From contig NZ_QPJQ01000031.1 in NCBI RefSeq assembly GCF_003337275.1, positions 1 through 58,394 of the forward strand: DNA of 58,394 nt, written 5' to 3'. Of the stretch, positions 16,410 to 27,052 are shown one piece after another. The notes under the pieces are model-generated. The model did not search any database. It worked only from the letters and a program-made list of their open reading frames with translations, and was not told where the DNA came from. This stretch comes from Marinomonas foliarum. GTDB taxonomy: Bacteria; Pseudomonadota; Gammaproteobacteria; Pseudomonadales; Marinomonadaceae. The translations under genes and the position numbers were made by a program. Positions within the stretch are counted from its first letter, which is position 1, and every line of letters begins with the position of its first letter.

Positions 16410-16952
16410 ATGTACTCAGATCCATTTGTAATGCTAGTAAAGGTTATTTGTAACCTGTACTTATTTATTGTGTTGTTGCGTTTGGTATTGCAACTGACGA
16501 GAGCAGATTTTTATAACCCGATTAGCCAAGGCATTGTGAAAGCAACCAGCCCTATTGTATTGCCTTTGCGAAAAGTGATTCCAGCGATTGGTCGCTTGGA
16601 CACCGCGTCGCTTGTGTTGGCTTTTTTAGTGCAATTTATCACGGTTGCATTAGTAGTGATGATTAGTGGTGCCGTTATTTCTTCGGCCAGCTATGCTATT
16701 TATACGGTTGCAGGAACCATTTACCACCTGCTGGATCTGTATTTCTGGGCCATGCTTATCTCTGTCATTCTGAGCTGGGTTGCACCGGGCGCGAATCATC
16801 CAGGCGCTATGCTGGTTGGGCAAATTACGGCCCCTTTGTACCGTGCTTGCCAACGCTTCATTCCAACGCTAGGTGGCCTTGATCTGTCGCCGATCTTTAT
16901 CTTCTTGGCGATTTCATTTTTGAAGCAAATGCTGGCTCCTTACAGTATTTAA
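16410..16952 (+). CDS. yggT: YggT-family membrane protein
   Basis: Inner-membrane protein of 180 residues with two YGGT repeats, each of about two helices. The first repeat contains YLFIVLLRLVLQLTRADFYNP and PLRKVIPAIGRLD. The second contains YFWAMLISVILSWVAPGANHP and RFIPTLGGLDLSPI. YggT proteins have been linked to osmotic tolerance and cell-envelope processes, but the mechanism is not established. The position directly downstream of proC is widely conserved. Confidence 0.94.
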   Translation: MYSDPFVMLVKVICNLYLFIVLLRLVLQLTRADFYNPISQGIVKATSPIVLPLRKVIPAIGRLDTASLVLAFLVQFITVALVVMISGAVISSASYAIYTVAGTIYHLLDLYFWAMLISVILSWVAPGANHPGAMLVGQITAPLYRACQRFIPTLGGLDLSPIFIFLAISFLKQMLAPYSI

Positions 16953-17606
<654 letters not shown>

Positions 17607-17663
17607 TCGTGGTTTTGTTCATTGCCGTTTTTTATACCGCCGACAATATGATGGCGACTTTAG

Positions 17664-17924
<261 letters not shown>

Positions 17925-17980
17925 TTTAATAGGTTGTTGCCGCTATCGACGCTAATGGTTTTATCTTTTTAGCGGGAATA

Positions 17981-19681
17981 TTGCTATTAGTTAGTATTCT
18001 CGCAAGCTCGTTTACTGTTCGTGTTGGCTTACCTTTATTACTTGTCTTTCTCGGCATCGGGATGTTGGCAGGAGAAGATGGGGTAGGCCGACTGGATTTC
18101 GACAATCCAAATCTTGCCTTCTTCGTTGGTAATCTTGCATTGGCTGTCATTCTTCTGGATGGGGGTATGCAAACCAAAACCAGTACTTTCCGAGTGGCCT
18201 TATGGCCATCTTTGTCTCTTGCCACCCTTGGCGTTGTGTTAACCACGGCTTCCGTTGGTACATTCGCCGCTTGGCTTTTAGACGTTAAACTCATTTATGG
18301 TTTATTACTGGGTGCCATTGTTGGCTCCACTGATGCGGCCGCGGTGTTTAGCTTACTGCGCAATAGCGGCGTTAAGCTTAACGAGCGAGTGGGAGGTACG
18401 TTAGAAATCGAATCGGGTGCCAATGATCCGATGGCCATCTTGTTGGTGGTGATGCTGACAGGCTTGCTGCAAAGTTCTGAGCCGCTAAGCGTGCTGGCGT
18501 TCCTAGGGCAAATGTTGCAACAGTTTGCGATAGGCGGTGCGTTAGGTGTGCTTGGCGGCAAGCTGCTATTAATGGTTTTACGTCGCGTTCCTTTAATCGA
18601 AGGTTTGTACGCACTGCTTATTATCGCATTTGGCTTGGCGATGTTTTCTGGCGTGAATATGATAGGCGGCAGTGGTTTTCTGGCGGTTTATCTTGTTGGC
18701 CTGACCGCTGGTAATGGCCGTATCAAACAGCAAGAAGCTATTTCACAAGTTATGGATGGCTTGGCGTGGTTAGCCCAAGCAGGCATGTTCTTATTGCTAG
18801 GTTTGTTAGTCACGCCTTCTAGTCTGTTGACCCATGGCTGGCAGGCGGTTGCGATAGCTGCTTTCTTGATTTTTGTTGCTCGCCCTGTTGCCGTTATTCT
18901 GTGTTTGTTGCCATTTGATTTTCGATGGCCTGAACGTTTTTATATCAGCTGGGTCGGATTGCGTGGCGCGGTGCCGATTGTCTTGGCGCTATATCCTGTC
19001 ATTGCAGGACTGTCTAATTCGGGATTGCTATTCGAAATTACCTTTACGGTCGTACTGATCTCTTTGTTGTTGCAAGGCTCAACCGTGCCGCAAGTGGCGC
19101 GTTGGTTGAAAATCGAAGTGCCACCAGCACCAGCACCCACCACAAGCTTCTCTTTGATCAGTGATACGGATGCGAATCACTCGCTAGAATTGTATGAATT
19201 CTTAGTGCAAGCCGACGGTGTGCGTATTCCAAGCACTATTCTCCAGAATGTGCCGAGCGAAACGGTTTCTACGCCTCAGCTAGTATCGCTGGTACGTAAT
19301 CAGCAACCTATGGTGGTTGACGCACAAACAGAGCTGAAATCTGGTGACCGTATTTGGATGCTACTTCATCCTGGTGACGTGAACGATGTGGCGCAAATCT
19401 TCTCGCAGAAAGCCTCGTCGTCTTTCTTGTTGCAGGACTTCTTTGGTGAGTTTGCCATTCGTGGCGATGCGTCTTTGATTGATCTAGCGAAAGTGTACGG
19501 TGTGCCGCTTGATGGCATTGATGAAGCCGACACCGCAGCAGCCTTGTTGCAGCGTCAGCTTGGTAAGCACTTGGTTGTTGGTGACCGAGTACGTTTTGGT
19601 AATATTCGCCTAACTATCAGACAGATGGATGGTGGGAAAATAGAAGTAATTGGGCTTAAGCTGCAAGATAAGCAAGCCTAG
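17981..19681 (+). CDS. nhaP2: K+/H+ (cation/proton) antiporter of the NhaP2 type
   Basis: Inner-membrane CPA1-family antiporter with about 12 helices (residues 1-380) followed by a cytosolic RCK_C/TrkA_C-like regulatory domain. NhaP2 proteins exchange K+ or Na+ for protons. Visible motifs are GIGMLAGEDG, AVILLDGG, GSTDAAAVFSLL, EIESGANDPMAI with the paired Asn-Asp ion site, and WVGLRGAVPIVLA. The first ATG/GTG/TTG codon in frame is the TTG at 17981, but similarity appears to extend about 12 residues further upstream (AIDANGFIFLAGI). No standard start codon occurs there before the in-frame TAG at 17930. The true start may be a rare ATC at 17945 or the 5' end may be damaged. Confidence 0.88.
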   Translation: MLLVSILASSFTVRVGLPLLLVFLGIGMLAGEDGVGRLDFDNPNLAFFVGNLALAVILLDGGMQTKTSTFRVALWPSLSLATLGVVLTTASVGTFAAWLLDVKLIYGLLLGAIVGSTDAAAVFSLLRNSGVKLNERVGGTLEIESGANDPMAILLVVMLTGLLQSSEPLSVLAFLGQMLQQFAIGGALGVLGGKLLLMVLRRVPLIEGLYALLIIAFGLAMFSGVNMIGGSGFLAVYLVGLTAGNGRIKQQEAISQVMDGLAWLAQAGMFLLLGLLVTPSSLLTHGWQAVAIAAFLIFVARPVAVILCLLPFDFRWPERFYISWVGLRGAVPIVLALYPVIAGLSNSGLLFEITFTVVLISLLLQGSTVPQVARWLKIEVPPAPAPTTSFSLISDTDANHSLELYEFLVQADGVRIPSTILQNVPSETVSTPQLVSLVRNQQPMVVDAQTELKSGDRIWMLLHPGDVNDVAQIFSQKASSSFLLQDFFGEFAIRGDASLIDLAKVYGVPLDGIDEADTAAALLQRQLGKHLVVGDRVRFGNIRLTIRQMDGGKIEVIGLKLQDKQA

Positions 19682-19693
19682 GCCCAATCTTTG

Positions 19694-20787
19694 TTAGGCG
19701 TTAAGCAATCGGCCTATTTCTTCGTTTGATGGAAGAACTTGGTCGTCGTTTATCAGCACGATAAGCCCCTCGGCATCGATCATCGCTGTAGACTGAGGGT
19801 GAGTCACTATGCTGCCATTTTTATGAACATAGCCCAGCGCTGTTCCTATGTCTTTCTGGATCAGTGTGGTGACGACTTCCGCCCATGCAATATTATGTAA
19901 GCCCACATTCAGTCGAATAGTATGGTCGCCTTGATGTCGAAACAGATCCTCTAATACTTGCTCAGTGCCCGGAGCGATCAAGGAGCGTACCAGCATTTCG
20001 GGGTAAGCGCGTACTGGTCGAATAACGGCGTTTGCGCCAGCGTCTTTAAATCTTGGTCGATTTTTGTCGTTGATGGCCTCGGCCATAATAAACGCGGATG
20101 AGTTAAGCGCTTTAATACGATGTAGTATATCAAAGGTTAAACTATCAGAATGACCGTCTTGGTTATCTCGGCACAGCACAATAATGTATTTTGCTGTGTG
20201 CGCGCCTGCCGATTCCAGCATGCCATCTTCTAACGCATCTCCAGTATGATGAACCACGCCCTGAGATCTCAGATTCAACGATAAACCGTCTGGGAAGGCC
20301 TCTGTTAGTATTTGGATAGGAACATCGACGTTTGGCAGATCTGCCCAACTAAGAGCTCTAGGTAACGTTCAGAGTCGTACTGAGGAGTATTAATAATAAG
20401 AATATGGTTTTGCATATTATCCCATCTCATACGGCCTTTAATACGCATTTCTTTGCGCGATAGCCTGATTTCAACATAGTCACTGGCAATTTGAGCAAGT
20501 AGCGTTATTCCCATGCCATAAATTAAGACAACGGTAGAAAACTGCCCCCAAAAAGTGGCGGCAGAAATATCGCCATAACCTGTGGTACTGGCCGACGTCA
20601 TAGTTAACCAAAAGGCTTGCCACCAATTTAGGTCTTCAAAGAAAACCATCGCTAAACTATGGAAGCCAATAACGCCCGCCAAGAAGACGAGGCGTTTTTT
20701 TAGATCGCTGGTATCGTGAAGATGTACTTTTTTACGAAATTGGCGGCGACTGTTTTTTTTCTTTAAAAGCAGTGAAAGAGAATTCAT
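19694..20787 (-). pseudogene. Two-helix K+ channel with RCK (TrkA-N) domain, frameshifted
   Basis: Voltage-independent potassium channel split over two frames. The first part starts at 20787 (MNSLSLLLKKK, preceded by AGAGGT) and contains two helices around the selectivity filter TTGYGDIS. It then enters the RCK nucleotide-binding fold (NHILIINTPQYDSERYLELL) and runs off into a stop at 20305. From about 20338 the similarity continues in another frame: DLPNVDVPIQILTEAFPDG, then GVVHHTGDALEDGMLESAGA and on to 19694. One missing base near 20333-20345 explains the shift. No classical slippery heptamer is visible. It is a true pseudogene or a sequencing error; the rest of the sequence is intact. 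Confidence 0.85.
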
Positions 20788-20801
20788 CGTACCTCTGCTG
20801 G

Positions 20802-21275
20802 TTATTCGCTGTCTGCATGCATAGCATAACCCAGCTGACGCCAAGATTCGTATACCATCACCGCGACTGTATTAGATAGATTCAGACTGCGAGAGTTCGC
20901 TTGCATTGGCAAGCGTAAACGCTGAGCTGGAGGTAAAGCATCAATAAACTCTGCTGGCAATCCACGAGTTTCTGGACCAAACACCAAGACATCATTTTCG
21001 GCAAAGTTTGCTTCACTGTGTGTACGGCTGCCTTTAGTCGTTAGCGCATAAACAGTGCCTATCTCATTTTGATCAACAAACGCCTGAAAATCAGGATAGC
21101 GCTTTAGGCGAGTGAACTCGTGATAATCCAACCCAGCTCGACGTAGTTTTTTATCTTCTAACTCAAAACCTAATGGCTCGATAAGATGAAGGTGATAGCC
21201 CGTGTTCGCACACAATCGAATGACATTGCCTGTGTTAGGCGGTATTTCTGGTTGGTAAAGTACAATATGCAGCAT
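20802..21275 (-). CDS. trmL: tRNA (cytidine/uridine-34-2'-O)-methyltransferase
   Basis: SPOUT methyltransferase that 2'-O-methylates the wobble nucleotide of tRNA-Leu isoacceptors. The 157-residue protein starts [20 protein letters not shown]. It carries the knotted SAM-binding C-terminal half with [29 protein letters not shown] and VYESWRQLG, all typical of TrmL. The length is normal. It ends 14 bases before the ATG of the K+ channel frame, so the two are likely cotranscribed. Confidence 0.95.
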   Translation of the reverse strand: MLHIVLYQPEIPPNTGNVIRLCANTGYHLHLIEPLGFELEDKKLRRAGLDYHEFTRLKRYPDFQAFVDQNEIGTVYALTTKGSRTHSEANFAENDVLVFGPETRGLPAEFIDALPPAQRLRLPMQANSRSLNLSNTVAVMVYESWRQLGYAMHADSE

Positions 21276-21355
21276 GGTTTTATCTCCTTGATATAGGAAG
21301 ATAATACCAGAGCAGCAGAAGAAACTAAGATTTTAATTTTTTTTCAAAAAAACTA

Positions 21356-21383
21356 TTGACCCTAAAAAAGGTTTCTCTATAAT
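21356..21383 (+). promoter_or_regulatory. sigma70 promoter of tRNA-Phe genes
   Basis: TTGACC (21356-21361) and TATAAT (21378-21383) with a 16-bp spacer end 11 bases before the first tRNA. The perfect -10 and near-perfect -35, preceded by an A/T-rich tract resembling an UP element, fit a strong stable-RNA promoter. Confidence 0.85.
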
Positions 21384-21394
21384 ACGCCCCACTT

Positions 21395-21470
21395 GCCCAG
21401 ATAGCTCAGTCGGTAGAGCAGAGGATTGAAAATCCTCGTGTCGGCGGTTCGATTCCGTCTCTGGGCACCA
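21395..21470 (+). tRNA. tRNA-Phe (GAA), copy 1
   Basis: 76 bases forming a full cloverleaf: GCCCAGA / TCTGGGC acceptor stem, GCTC-AGTCGGTA-GAGC D arm, GAGGATTGAAAATCCTC anticodon arm with GAA at 21428-21430, a GTTCGATTC T loop and an encoded CCA end. GAA reads phenylalanine codons. Confidence 0.98.
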
Positions 21471-21480
21471 TGATTAAGAG

Positions 21481-21510
21481 AAAGCCTGCTATTTTAGCAG
21501 GCTTTTTTTT
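21481..21510 (+). terminator. Intrinsic terminator after tRNA-Phe copy 1
   Basis: AAAGCCTGCTA / TAGCAGGC stem followed by a run of eight T, ten bases past the first tRNA. The second copy therefore depends on read-through or its own promoter. Confidence 0.88.
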
Positions 21511-21554
21511 GGTCAAAATGGCTTGCTCATCTCCATAGTCATTTTTTTCTATTT

Positions 21555-21630
21555 GCCCAGATAGCTCAGTCGGTAGAGCAGAGGATTGAAAATCCTCGTG
21601 TCGGCGGTTCGATTCCGTCTCTGGGCACCA
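21555..21630 (+). tRNA. tRNA-Phe (GAA), copy 2
   Basis: Identical over all 76 bases to the copy at 21395-21470, including the CCA end. The flanking sequences differ apart from a few bases before the 5' end, and no strong promoter of its own is visible in the 44 bases after the intervening terminator. Confidence 0.98.
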
Positions 21631-21822
21631 TTGTAATTTCTTAAACCTCCTTTTAAATACTGAATGGCTCTCTTTTATTCGAGCGACCTCATTTCGTTTT
21701 TATTATGCTCATTTTTAATAAGTCCCTGAAACTTCGCTGTTCACACAATGTCATCTTTTCGTTGCCAATCGCTTAAGGTGAATTGCTTTTTCTTACATAA
21801 AGTAACTAAGATTAAATCTTAA

Positions 21823-24800
21823 ATGTGTGTCGATTTCGCTATGCTTAGTAGGTCTTTGGTGGAGCAAGTAAATATGATGAAGGTGATGTCTGTCATTGCT
21901 GTAACAGCGCTGGGGTATTTTGTCCTTGGTGTGCTTGGACTTGCTGTGGCAATTTCTCCTGGTTATTCAACAATCATTTGGCCGGCTTCTGGGTTAGCGG
22001 TAGCTGCATCTATTTTTTATCCTAAACTTGCGCCTCTTGGTATTTTTATCGGGTCCTTGTTACTCAATATTGGTGCGACTTGGTATAACCATCATATTTT
22101 TGCTTTTGTTCTACCGGCGCTCATCGCGTTCGGATCGACGTTACAGTCAACTGTTGCTGGTTATCTTGTGCGTCGCTTTGTGGGTGTGCCTTTTCAGTTT
22201 CATCGTGCGGCGTTGGTTGTGCGGTTTATCCTTTTAGCAGGTGTTCTTTCTTCTCTTATTGGCGCAAGTGTGGGGACCTCTTCGTTACTTGCTTTTGGTG
22301 TAATTGGCAAAGAAGCCTTTTTAACCAACTGGCTTGTTTGGTGGGGCGGCGACATGATGGGGGTGCTGGTTATGGTGCCTTTACTTGCTGTTTGTTTCCC
22401 TCGGTATTTTGGCAATCGATTCGATAACTCTTTGCGTCTGCTGAGTGGTTTTTTGTTTGTTTTGGCTATTACGATCATGTTGTCTTGGGGTAGTAGTTAT
22501 TCCGAATGGAATAAGCAGTCAAAAGAGTTTGATGCAAATGCTGAATTGTTAGAGACGTTACTGGCAAATCGAATTAAAAACAGTGTGGATATGTTGCACA
22601 GTTTTGTTGGGTTGGTAAACGGTAGTGAAAAAATTCAAGCTAATGAGTTTGATATTTTTGCGAACAGTGTGATGCAACGTGATAATTCTATTTTAGCCGT
22701 GTCGCTGAATTTTTTGGTGACTGGAGAAGATATTCCAAGCTTTGAAGAAAAGATCCAAAGAAATTACCCGAAGCATGTGTTTCGAGTTAAGGAGAAAGAC
22801 AGTACAGGAGTATTAAAGTTGGCGACGCCAAGACCTAAACATATTGTCGTAACCTTTATGAGTCCTTTTAAGAAGAATGAGGCGGCATTGGGTTACGATG
22901 TCTATTCACAGTCAGATCGACGTTTTGCCTTAGATAATGCCATTTTTCTTCGACAGGCTTATCCGACATCTCCGCTTAAATTAGTTCAAAATTCCACCGG
23001 TGTGCTTTTGTTTCTGCCGTTCTTTGATCGTCAAACAGACACTGTGCGTGGTGTTGCTGCAGCGGTTATTGAGTTGAGTTCTTTAACCGACACTATAGTT
23101 AATCAAGGGGGGTTACCTAATACCGATCTGTATTTAGTGGATGCTGATAATGGCGCTCCTGACCCTATTATTGTAGCAAAAAGTACGGCTGCGAATTTAT
23201 CAGGAAAAGAACTTGTCACGCGCTATAACGGAGGAAAATTTGAGCACGCTGTTAGGTTTGATATTCAGGTGGGCGCAAAATCTTGGCAGCTTTATCAGGT
23301 TAGCGACAGCTATTTCTTTAAACCGCCTTGGATTGTTAAATTTGTTTTAGCGTGTGGCTTTTTGTTCACGGGTTTATTTGGTTGGTTTTTATTGATCGTC
23401 AGTAGTCATACGTCAGAAATCGAGAATCGCGTTAGATTGAGAACACGTGACTTGCAGCTGGTGAACGAGCATTTAAAAGCGTCTGAGCTGGAGCAAAGTA
23501 AAGCTAAGGAAGAGGCGCAAGAAGCGAGTCGTGCGAAGAGTGAGTTTTTGGCGAACATGAGCCATGAAATACGTACGCCATTGAATGGTGTTATTGGCTG
23601 TTTGTCTTTGTTGATGAATACTAAACTGCAGTCTGAACAATCTAAATTAGTGAGTATATCTCAGCAAAGTGCTGAGTCTTTGTTGGATATTCTTAATGAC
23701 ATTTTAGATTTGTCCAAGATCGAAATGGGCGGGTTAGTGTTAGAGAAACACGAGTTTGAACTGCCTGATTTGATTGAAGAAGTGACCAACATCTTTGTTC
23801 TCAGGGCGGAGGAAAAAGGCATAGTACTAAACTCGCCTGCGGTGTTGGTTCCTGAATTAACCTTGTTTGGAGATCGGTTACGACTCAAGCAGGTGTTGGT
23901 GAATTTGTTAGGCAATGCGATTAAATTCACTAGTGCTGGTGAAGTGTCTTTACGGATTGAGGTGGAGCCGCTATCCGACGCGGATGTGGTGTTACGTATT
24001 AGCGTTGAAGACACTGGTGTCGGTGTGTCTGAGGAGAGTCAGCGTCGATTGTTCCAGCGCTTTAATCAAGCGGACAGTTCGACGACTCGTAAGTTTGGTG
24101 GTACTGGACTAGGTTTGGCGATCAGCAAAGAAATTGTCGAGGCGATGGCAGGTGAAATTGGCTTGGTATCGGCAGAAGGCAAGGGATCGACCTTCTGGTT
24201 CCGTGTGCCATTTGAAACGCGTTCTGCGCCTATCAAAGAAATGGTGGTAATGCCTCAATTTAAGATGACGTTAGTGTATATTAATGACACTGGGCGAGAG
24301 TATGTTAGTGCGATACTTGACTCTCTTGGTATTACACACAATGCATATAGCAACCTTGAGCAGGCCTTGTCTGAAAGAGAGTTAATTGGTCAATGCGTGT
24401 TATTGGATACCGATGCTCTGGCTGCAGGAAACCAAGTTGATGTGACAGCATGGGATACCTTTTGTATAGCTAAAACAGTGTCGCAAATTTTATTGCATGG
24501 ACGTTCTGATGCAGAGCCTGAGAAAGAGAAATATATTGATAGGTTAACCAAGCCTATCTTTATCCGGCCTTTGCTAAAAGTATTAGAAAATATAAAACCT
24601 GTATTGGAAGGAGAGGTGGTTATGACAGTTAAAGAAACGGAAAACACGTCAGAAGGGCGTCCTGTCTTTAATGCCAAGGTTTTGTTAGCTGAAGATAATT
24701 TAACCAATCAGATTGTGGCTCGAGGTCTATTAAATATGTATGGCGTTGACGTTGTGGTGGCCAGCGATGGACAAAAAGCTGTAGAAGAAGCCCAAACTAC

Positions 24801-25041
24801 TAAGTTTGATATGATCTTTATGGATTGTCAGATGCCAGTGATGGATGGCTATGAAGCAACTCGTGTAATTCGTCAGTCTTCAGGCGGCGCAACGCCGTCA
24901 GATGTTGCGATTGTCGCTCTTAGTGCCAATGTTATGAAAGGCGATGAAGACGAATGCTTTGCTGCAGGCATGAATGACCATATTGCAAAACCTATCTCAC
25001 AAGATAAGTTAACTGCGATTCTTACAAAGTGGCTTTCTTAA
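21823..25041 (+). CDS. Hybrid sensor histidine kinase (MASE1-CHASE-HisKA-HATPase-REC)
   Basis: Membrane hybrid kinase of up to 1072 residues. Residues about 20-230 form a MASE1-type multi-helix sensor; about 230-480 form a periplasmic CHASE-like region ([19 protein letters not shown] onward). A helix near 505-530 leads to a coiled coil. The phosphoacceptor is H581 in [11 protein letters not shown]. The ATPase has NAIKFT, DTGVGV and [10 protein letters not shown]. Next comes a poorly conserved receiver-like stretch (about 810-920), then a true receiver with phosphoacceptor D1001 in MDCQMP. The ATG at 21823 lacks a good ribosome binding site; an ATG at 21874 preceded by GGAG is an alternative. 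The phosphorelay probably continues through the HPt protein encoded next. Confidence 0.93.
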   Translation: MCVDFAMLSRSLVEQVNMMKVMSVIAVTALGYFVLGVLGLAVAISPGYSTIIWPASGLAVAASIFYPKLAPLGIFIGSLLLNIGATWYNHHIFAFVLPALIAFGSTLQSTVAGYLVRRFVGVPFQFHRAALVVRFILLAGVLSSLIGASVGTSSLLAFGVIGKEAFLTNWLVWWGGDMMGVLVMVPLLAVCFPRYFGNRFDNSLRLLSGFLFVLAITIMLSWGSSYSEWNKQSKEFDANAELLETLLANRIKNSVDMLHSFVGLVNGSEKIQANEFDIFANSVMQRDNSILAVSLNFLVTGEDIPSFEEKIQRNYPKHVFRVKEKDSTGVLKLATPRPKHIVVTFMSPFKKNEAALGYDVYSQSDRRFALDNAIFLRQAYPTSPLKLVQNSTGVLLFLPFFDRQTDTVRGVAAAVIELSSLTDTIVNQGGLPNTDLYLVDADNGAPDPIIVAKSTAANLSGKELVTRYNGGKFEHAVRFDIQVGAKSWQLYQVSDSYFFKPPWIVKFVLACGFLFTGLFGWFLLIVSSHTSEIENRVRLRTRDLQLVNEHLKASELEQSKAKEEAQEASRAKSEFLANMSHEIRTPLNGVIGCLSLLMNTKLQSEQSKLVSISQQSAESLLDILNDILDLSKIEMGGLVLEKHEFELPDLIEEVTNIFVLRAEEKGIVLNSPAVLVPELTLFGDRLRLKQVLVNLLGNAIKFTSAGEVSLRIEVEPLSDADVVLRISVEDTGVGVSEESQRRLFQRFNQADSSTTRKFGGTGLGLAISKEIVEAMAGEIGLVSAEGKGSTFWFRVPFETRSAPIKEMVVMPQFKMTLVYINDTGREYVSAILDSLGITHNAYSNLEQALSERELIGQCVLLDTDALAAGNQVDVTAWDTFCIAKTVSQILLHGRSDAEPEKEKYIDRLTKPIFIRPLLKVLENIKPVLEGEVVMTVKETENTSEGRPVFNAKVLLAEDNLTNQIVARGLLNMYGVDVVVASDGQKAVEEAQTTKFDMIFMDCQMPVMDGYEATRVIRQSSGGATPSDVAIVALSANVMKGDEDECFAAGMNDHIAKPISQDKLTAILTKWLS

Positions 25042-25084
25042 GGCGATATTATGAATACGGTCATAGATATTGAGGTTCTTCCTA

Positions 25085-25432
25085 ATGATTGAGCTAAAGG
25101 TGTTTGATAATACTGACTACAGTAACCGTTTAGCATGCAATCAGGAGTTGATGGCTCTGGTGGCAGCGGAGTTCATTAAGGAAGCCAAAGGCTTATTGGA
25201 CATGTTACATGCGCATATTGTTAACCAAGAGTGGGACGAATTTTCATTGGTGTCGCACCGTTTGAAAGGTGCGGCACTAGAAGTGTCCGGTAACCGTTTT
25301 TGTAAGCTCATTGTGGAAATGGAAATGCAGTCGAAGCAGGGCAACGTCGACACTCTTTCATCTCGTTATAGCATGTTAAAAGAAGAATTCGACGCGCTTG
25401 TTTATGCGCTCAACCAATACGTTTTACAGTAA
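25085..25432 (+). CDS. HPt-domain phosphotransfer protein
   Basis: Small four-helix phosphotransfer protein of 115 residues. The phosphorylatable histidine is H58 in SHRLKGAALEVSGNRF, the standard HPt motif. It starts 43 bases after the hybrid kinase stop. This fits a kinase-REC to HPt to response-regulator relay with the HPt step on a separate protein. The final response regulator is not obvious nearby; the REC-CheC-like protein at 34.7 kb is a distant candidate only. The start at 25085 is preceded by GAGG at a long spacing; a TTG at 25070 is an alternative. Confidence 0.88.
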   Translation: MIELKVFDNTDYSNRLACNQELMALVAAEFIKEAKGLLDMLHAHIVNQEWDEFSLVSHRLKGAALEVSGNRFCKLIVEMEMQSKQGNVDTLSSRYSMLKEEFDALVYALNQYVLQ

Positions 25433-25533
25433 TTATCCCTTCATTTTTTTGTCGATATTCATGGGTATGGCCGTTTTTATATGGTTGTACTGAATGTCTT
25501 TGTTGGCTATGTCTTGAGTATTTCCTCCGTTTT

Positions 25534-25592
25534 GGTTTCATTTGAATGCTTGTTGTATTTCAAATGAAACCTATCTATCATCAAAATGAAAT
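25534..25592 (+). promoter_or_regulatory. Candidate DeoR-type operators upstream of ugpB
   Basis: GGTTTCATTTGAA (25534-25546) and TTCAAATGAAACC (25559-25571) form a perfect 13-bp inverted repeat with a 12-base spacer. A related TCAAAATGAAAT lies at 25581-25592. A TATAGT -10-like hexamer at 25603-25608 is adjacent. The TTTCA-rich motif resembles GlpR/DeoR-family sites and would suit the DeoR regulator encoded at 30645-31403. Confidence 0.6.
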
Positions 25593-25652
25593 ATTTTCTT
25601 TCTATAGTGGTTCTTTCTTTTCTAATAAAAACTCATTGTGAGGAACACGGAA

Positions 25653-26954
25653 ATGCATAATTTGAAATTAGCGTCAGTTGTTGTTGGTTTATCTATGGCA
25701 AGTTCGGCCTTTGCTGCCACGCAAGTAGAATGGTGGCATGCAATGGGTGGTGCAAATGGTGAAAAGGTCAATGAAATCGCCAAAGCCTTTAATGACTCAC
25801 AAAGTGATTATGAGGTAAAACCTGTCTACAAAGGCAACTATACCGAGACTATGACGTCAGCGATTGCGGCGTTTCGGGCGAAACAGCAGCCAGCCATTGT
25901 TCAAGTATTTGAGGTGGGCACCGCGAGCATGATGGCGGCCGAAGGTGCGATTTATCCTGTGTATAAATTGATGAAAGACTCTGGTCAGGCATTTGATGAA
26001 AGTGCTTACTTGAGTGCGGTGACAGGCTATTACTCGAACACTGATGGCGAAATGCTTTCTATGCCTTTCAATAGTTCCACACCTGTTCTGTATTACAACA
26101 AAGATTTATTCAAAAAAGCGGGCATCAGCCAAGCGCCTAAAACATGGCAAGAAGTAGAAAGTGTGTCTAAGAAGCTGCTCGCGTCTGGCGTTAGTTGTGG
26201 CTTTACGACCGCTTGGCAATCTTGGGTGCAGTTGGAAAACCTAAGTGCTCGTCATAACGTACCTTTTGCAACGCTGGAAAACGGCTTTGCAGGGTTGGGA
26301 ACAGAGTTTAAATTCAATGGTCCTTTGCAAGTTGCTCATATAGAGAAAATGGGTGAATGGCAAAAGAGTGGTATTTTTAGTTATGCGGGTCGTACCAATG
26401 ACGGCGCAGCTAAATTCTATAGCCAAGAATGCGCTATGTTTACTGAGTCTTCTGCGGGTTACGCTGGTATCAAACGTAACGCAACATTCGACTTTGGTGT
26501 GAGTGAACTTCCATACTGGGAAGGCAAAGTTAAGCAGCCTTCTAACACCATTATTGGTGGTGCGTCTTTATGGGTGCTGCAAGGCCACTCTAAAGAAGAA
26601 TATAAAGGTGTTGCTTCTTTCCTAAGCTACTTGTCTAAAGCGTCAGTGCAAGCAGATTGGCATCAATTCTCTGGTTACCTGCCAATCACTAAAGCGGCTT
26701 ACGATTTAACCAAAGAGCAAGGCTTCTACAAGGCAAACCCTGGAACAGAGACAGGCGTTAACCAAATGACGACTGGCACGCCAACTGCCAATACCAAAGG
26801 TTTGCGTTTTGGTAACTTTGTACAGATTCGTGGCATCATCGATGAGTCTTTAGAGTCTGTCTGGAGCGGTAAGGTTGATGCACAAACAGCACTAAATACG
26901 GCTGTTGAACGTGGTAACGCGCAACTTCGTCGATTTGAAAAAGCGAACAAGTAA
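25653..26954 (+). CDS. ugpB: Glycerol-3-phosphate ABC transporter, periplasmic binding protein
   Basis: Periplasmic solute-binding protein of the carbohydrate ABC class that captures sn-glycerol-3-phosphate or glycerophosphodiesters. The 433-residue product has a Sec signal peptide (MHNLKLASVVVG to SSAFA). Its mature start, TQVEWWHAMGG, and the later segments YYNKDLFKKAG and FTTAWQSWVQLEN are characteristic of UgpB. The ATG at 25653 is chosen because it begins the signal peptide with GAGGAACACGGAA upstream. ugpA, ugpE, ugpC and a glycerophosphodiesterase follow, as in the E. coli ugp operon. A hairpin after the stop probably sets higher expression of this subunit. Confidence 0.95.
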   Translation: MHNLKLASVVVGLSMASSAFAATQVEWWHAMGGANGEKVNEIAKAFNDSQSDYEVKPVYKGNYTETMTSAIAAFRAKQQPAIVQVFEVGTASMMAAEGAIYPVYKLMKDSGQAFDESAYLSAVTGYYSNTDGEMLSMPFNSSTPVLYYNKDLFKKAGISQAPKTWQEVESVSKKLLASGVSCGFTTAWQSWVQLENLSARHNVPFATLENGFAGLGTEFKFNGPLQVAHIEKMGEWQKSGIFSYAGRTNDGAAKFYSQECAMFTESSAGYAGIKRNATFDFGVSELPYWEGKVKQPSNTIIGGASLWVLQGHSKEEYKGVASFLSYLSKASVQADWHQFSGYLPITKAAYDLTKEQGFYKANPGTETGVNQMTTGTPTANTKGLRFGNFVQIRGIIDESLESVWSGKVDAQTALNTAVERGNAQLRRFEKANK

Positions 26955-26963
26955 ATAAAATCT

Positions 26964-26998
26964 GCGCCCTTATGTTTTATACGTAAGGGCGCTTTATA
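26964..26998 (+). terminator. Hairpin between ugpB and ugpA
   Basis: GCGCCCTTA (26964-26972) pairs with TAAGGGCGC (26984-26992), followed by TTTATATTT. It is a likely partial terminator giving excess ugpB message over the permease genes. Confidence 0.75.
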
Positions 26999-27052
26999 TT
27001 TCTACGATAGTTTGTTTTTTTATTTGTTGTTCTCTTTTGTTTGGATTGTCCG

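Noticed and set aside
20163..20348. Third-frame 61-codon ORF over the K+ channel frameshift
   Set aside because: Channel similarity runs through the other two frames; this frame has none.
21395..21630. Tandem tRNA-Phe genes as an integration site for a mobile island
   Set aside because: Both copies are complete and no integrase or partial tRNA duplicate lies nearby; a simple gene duplication explains them.
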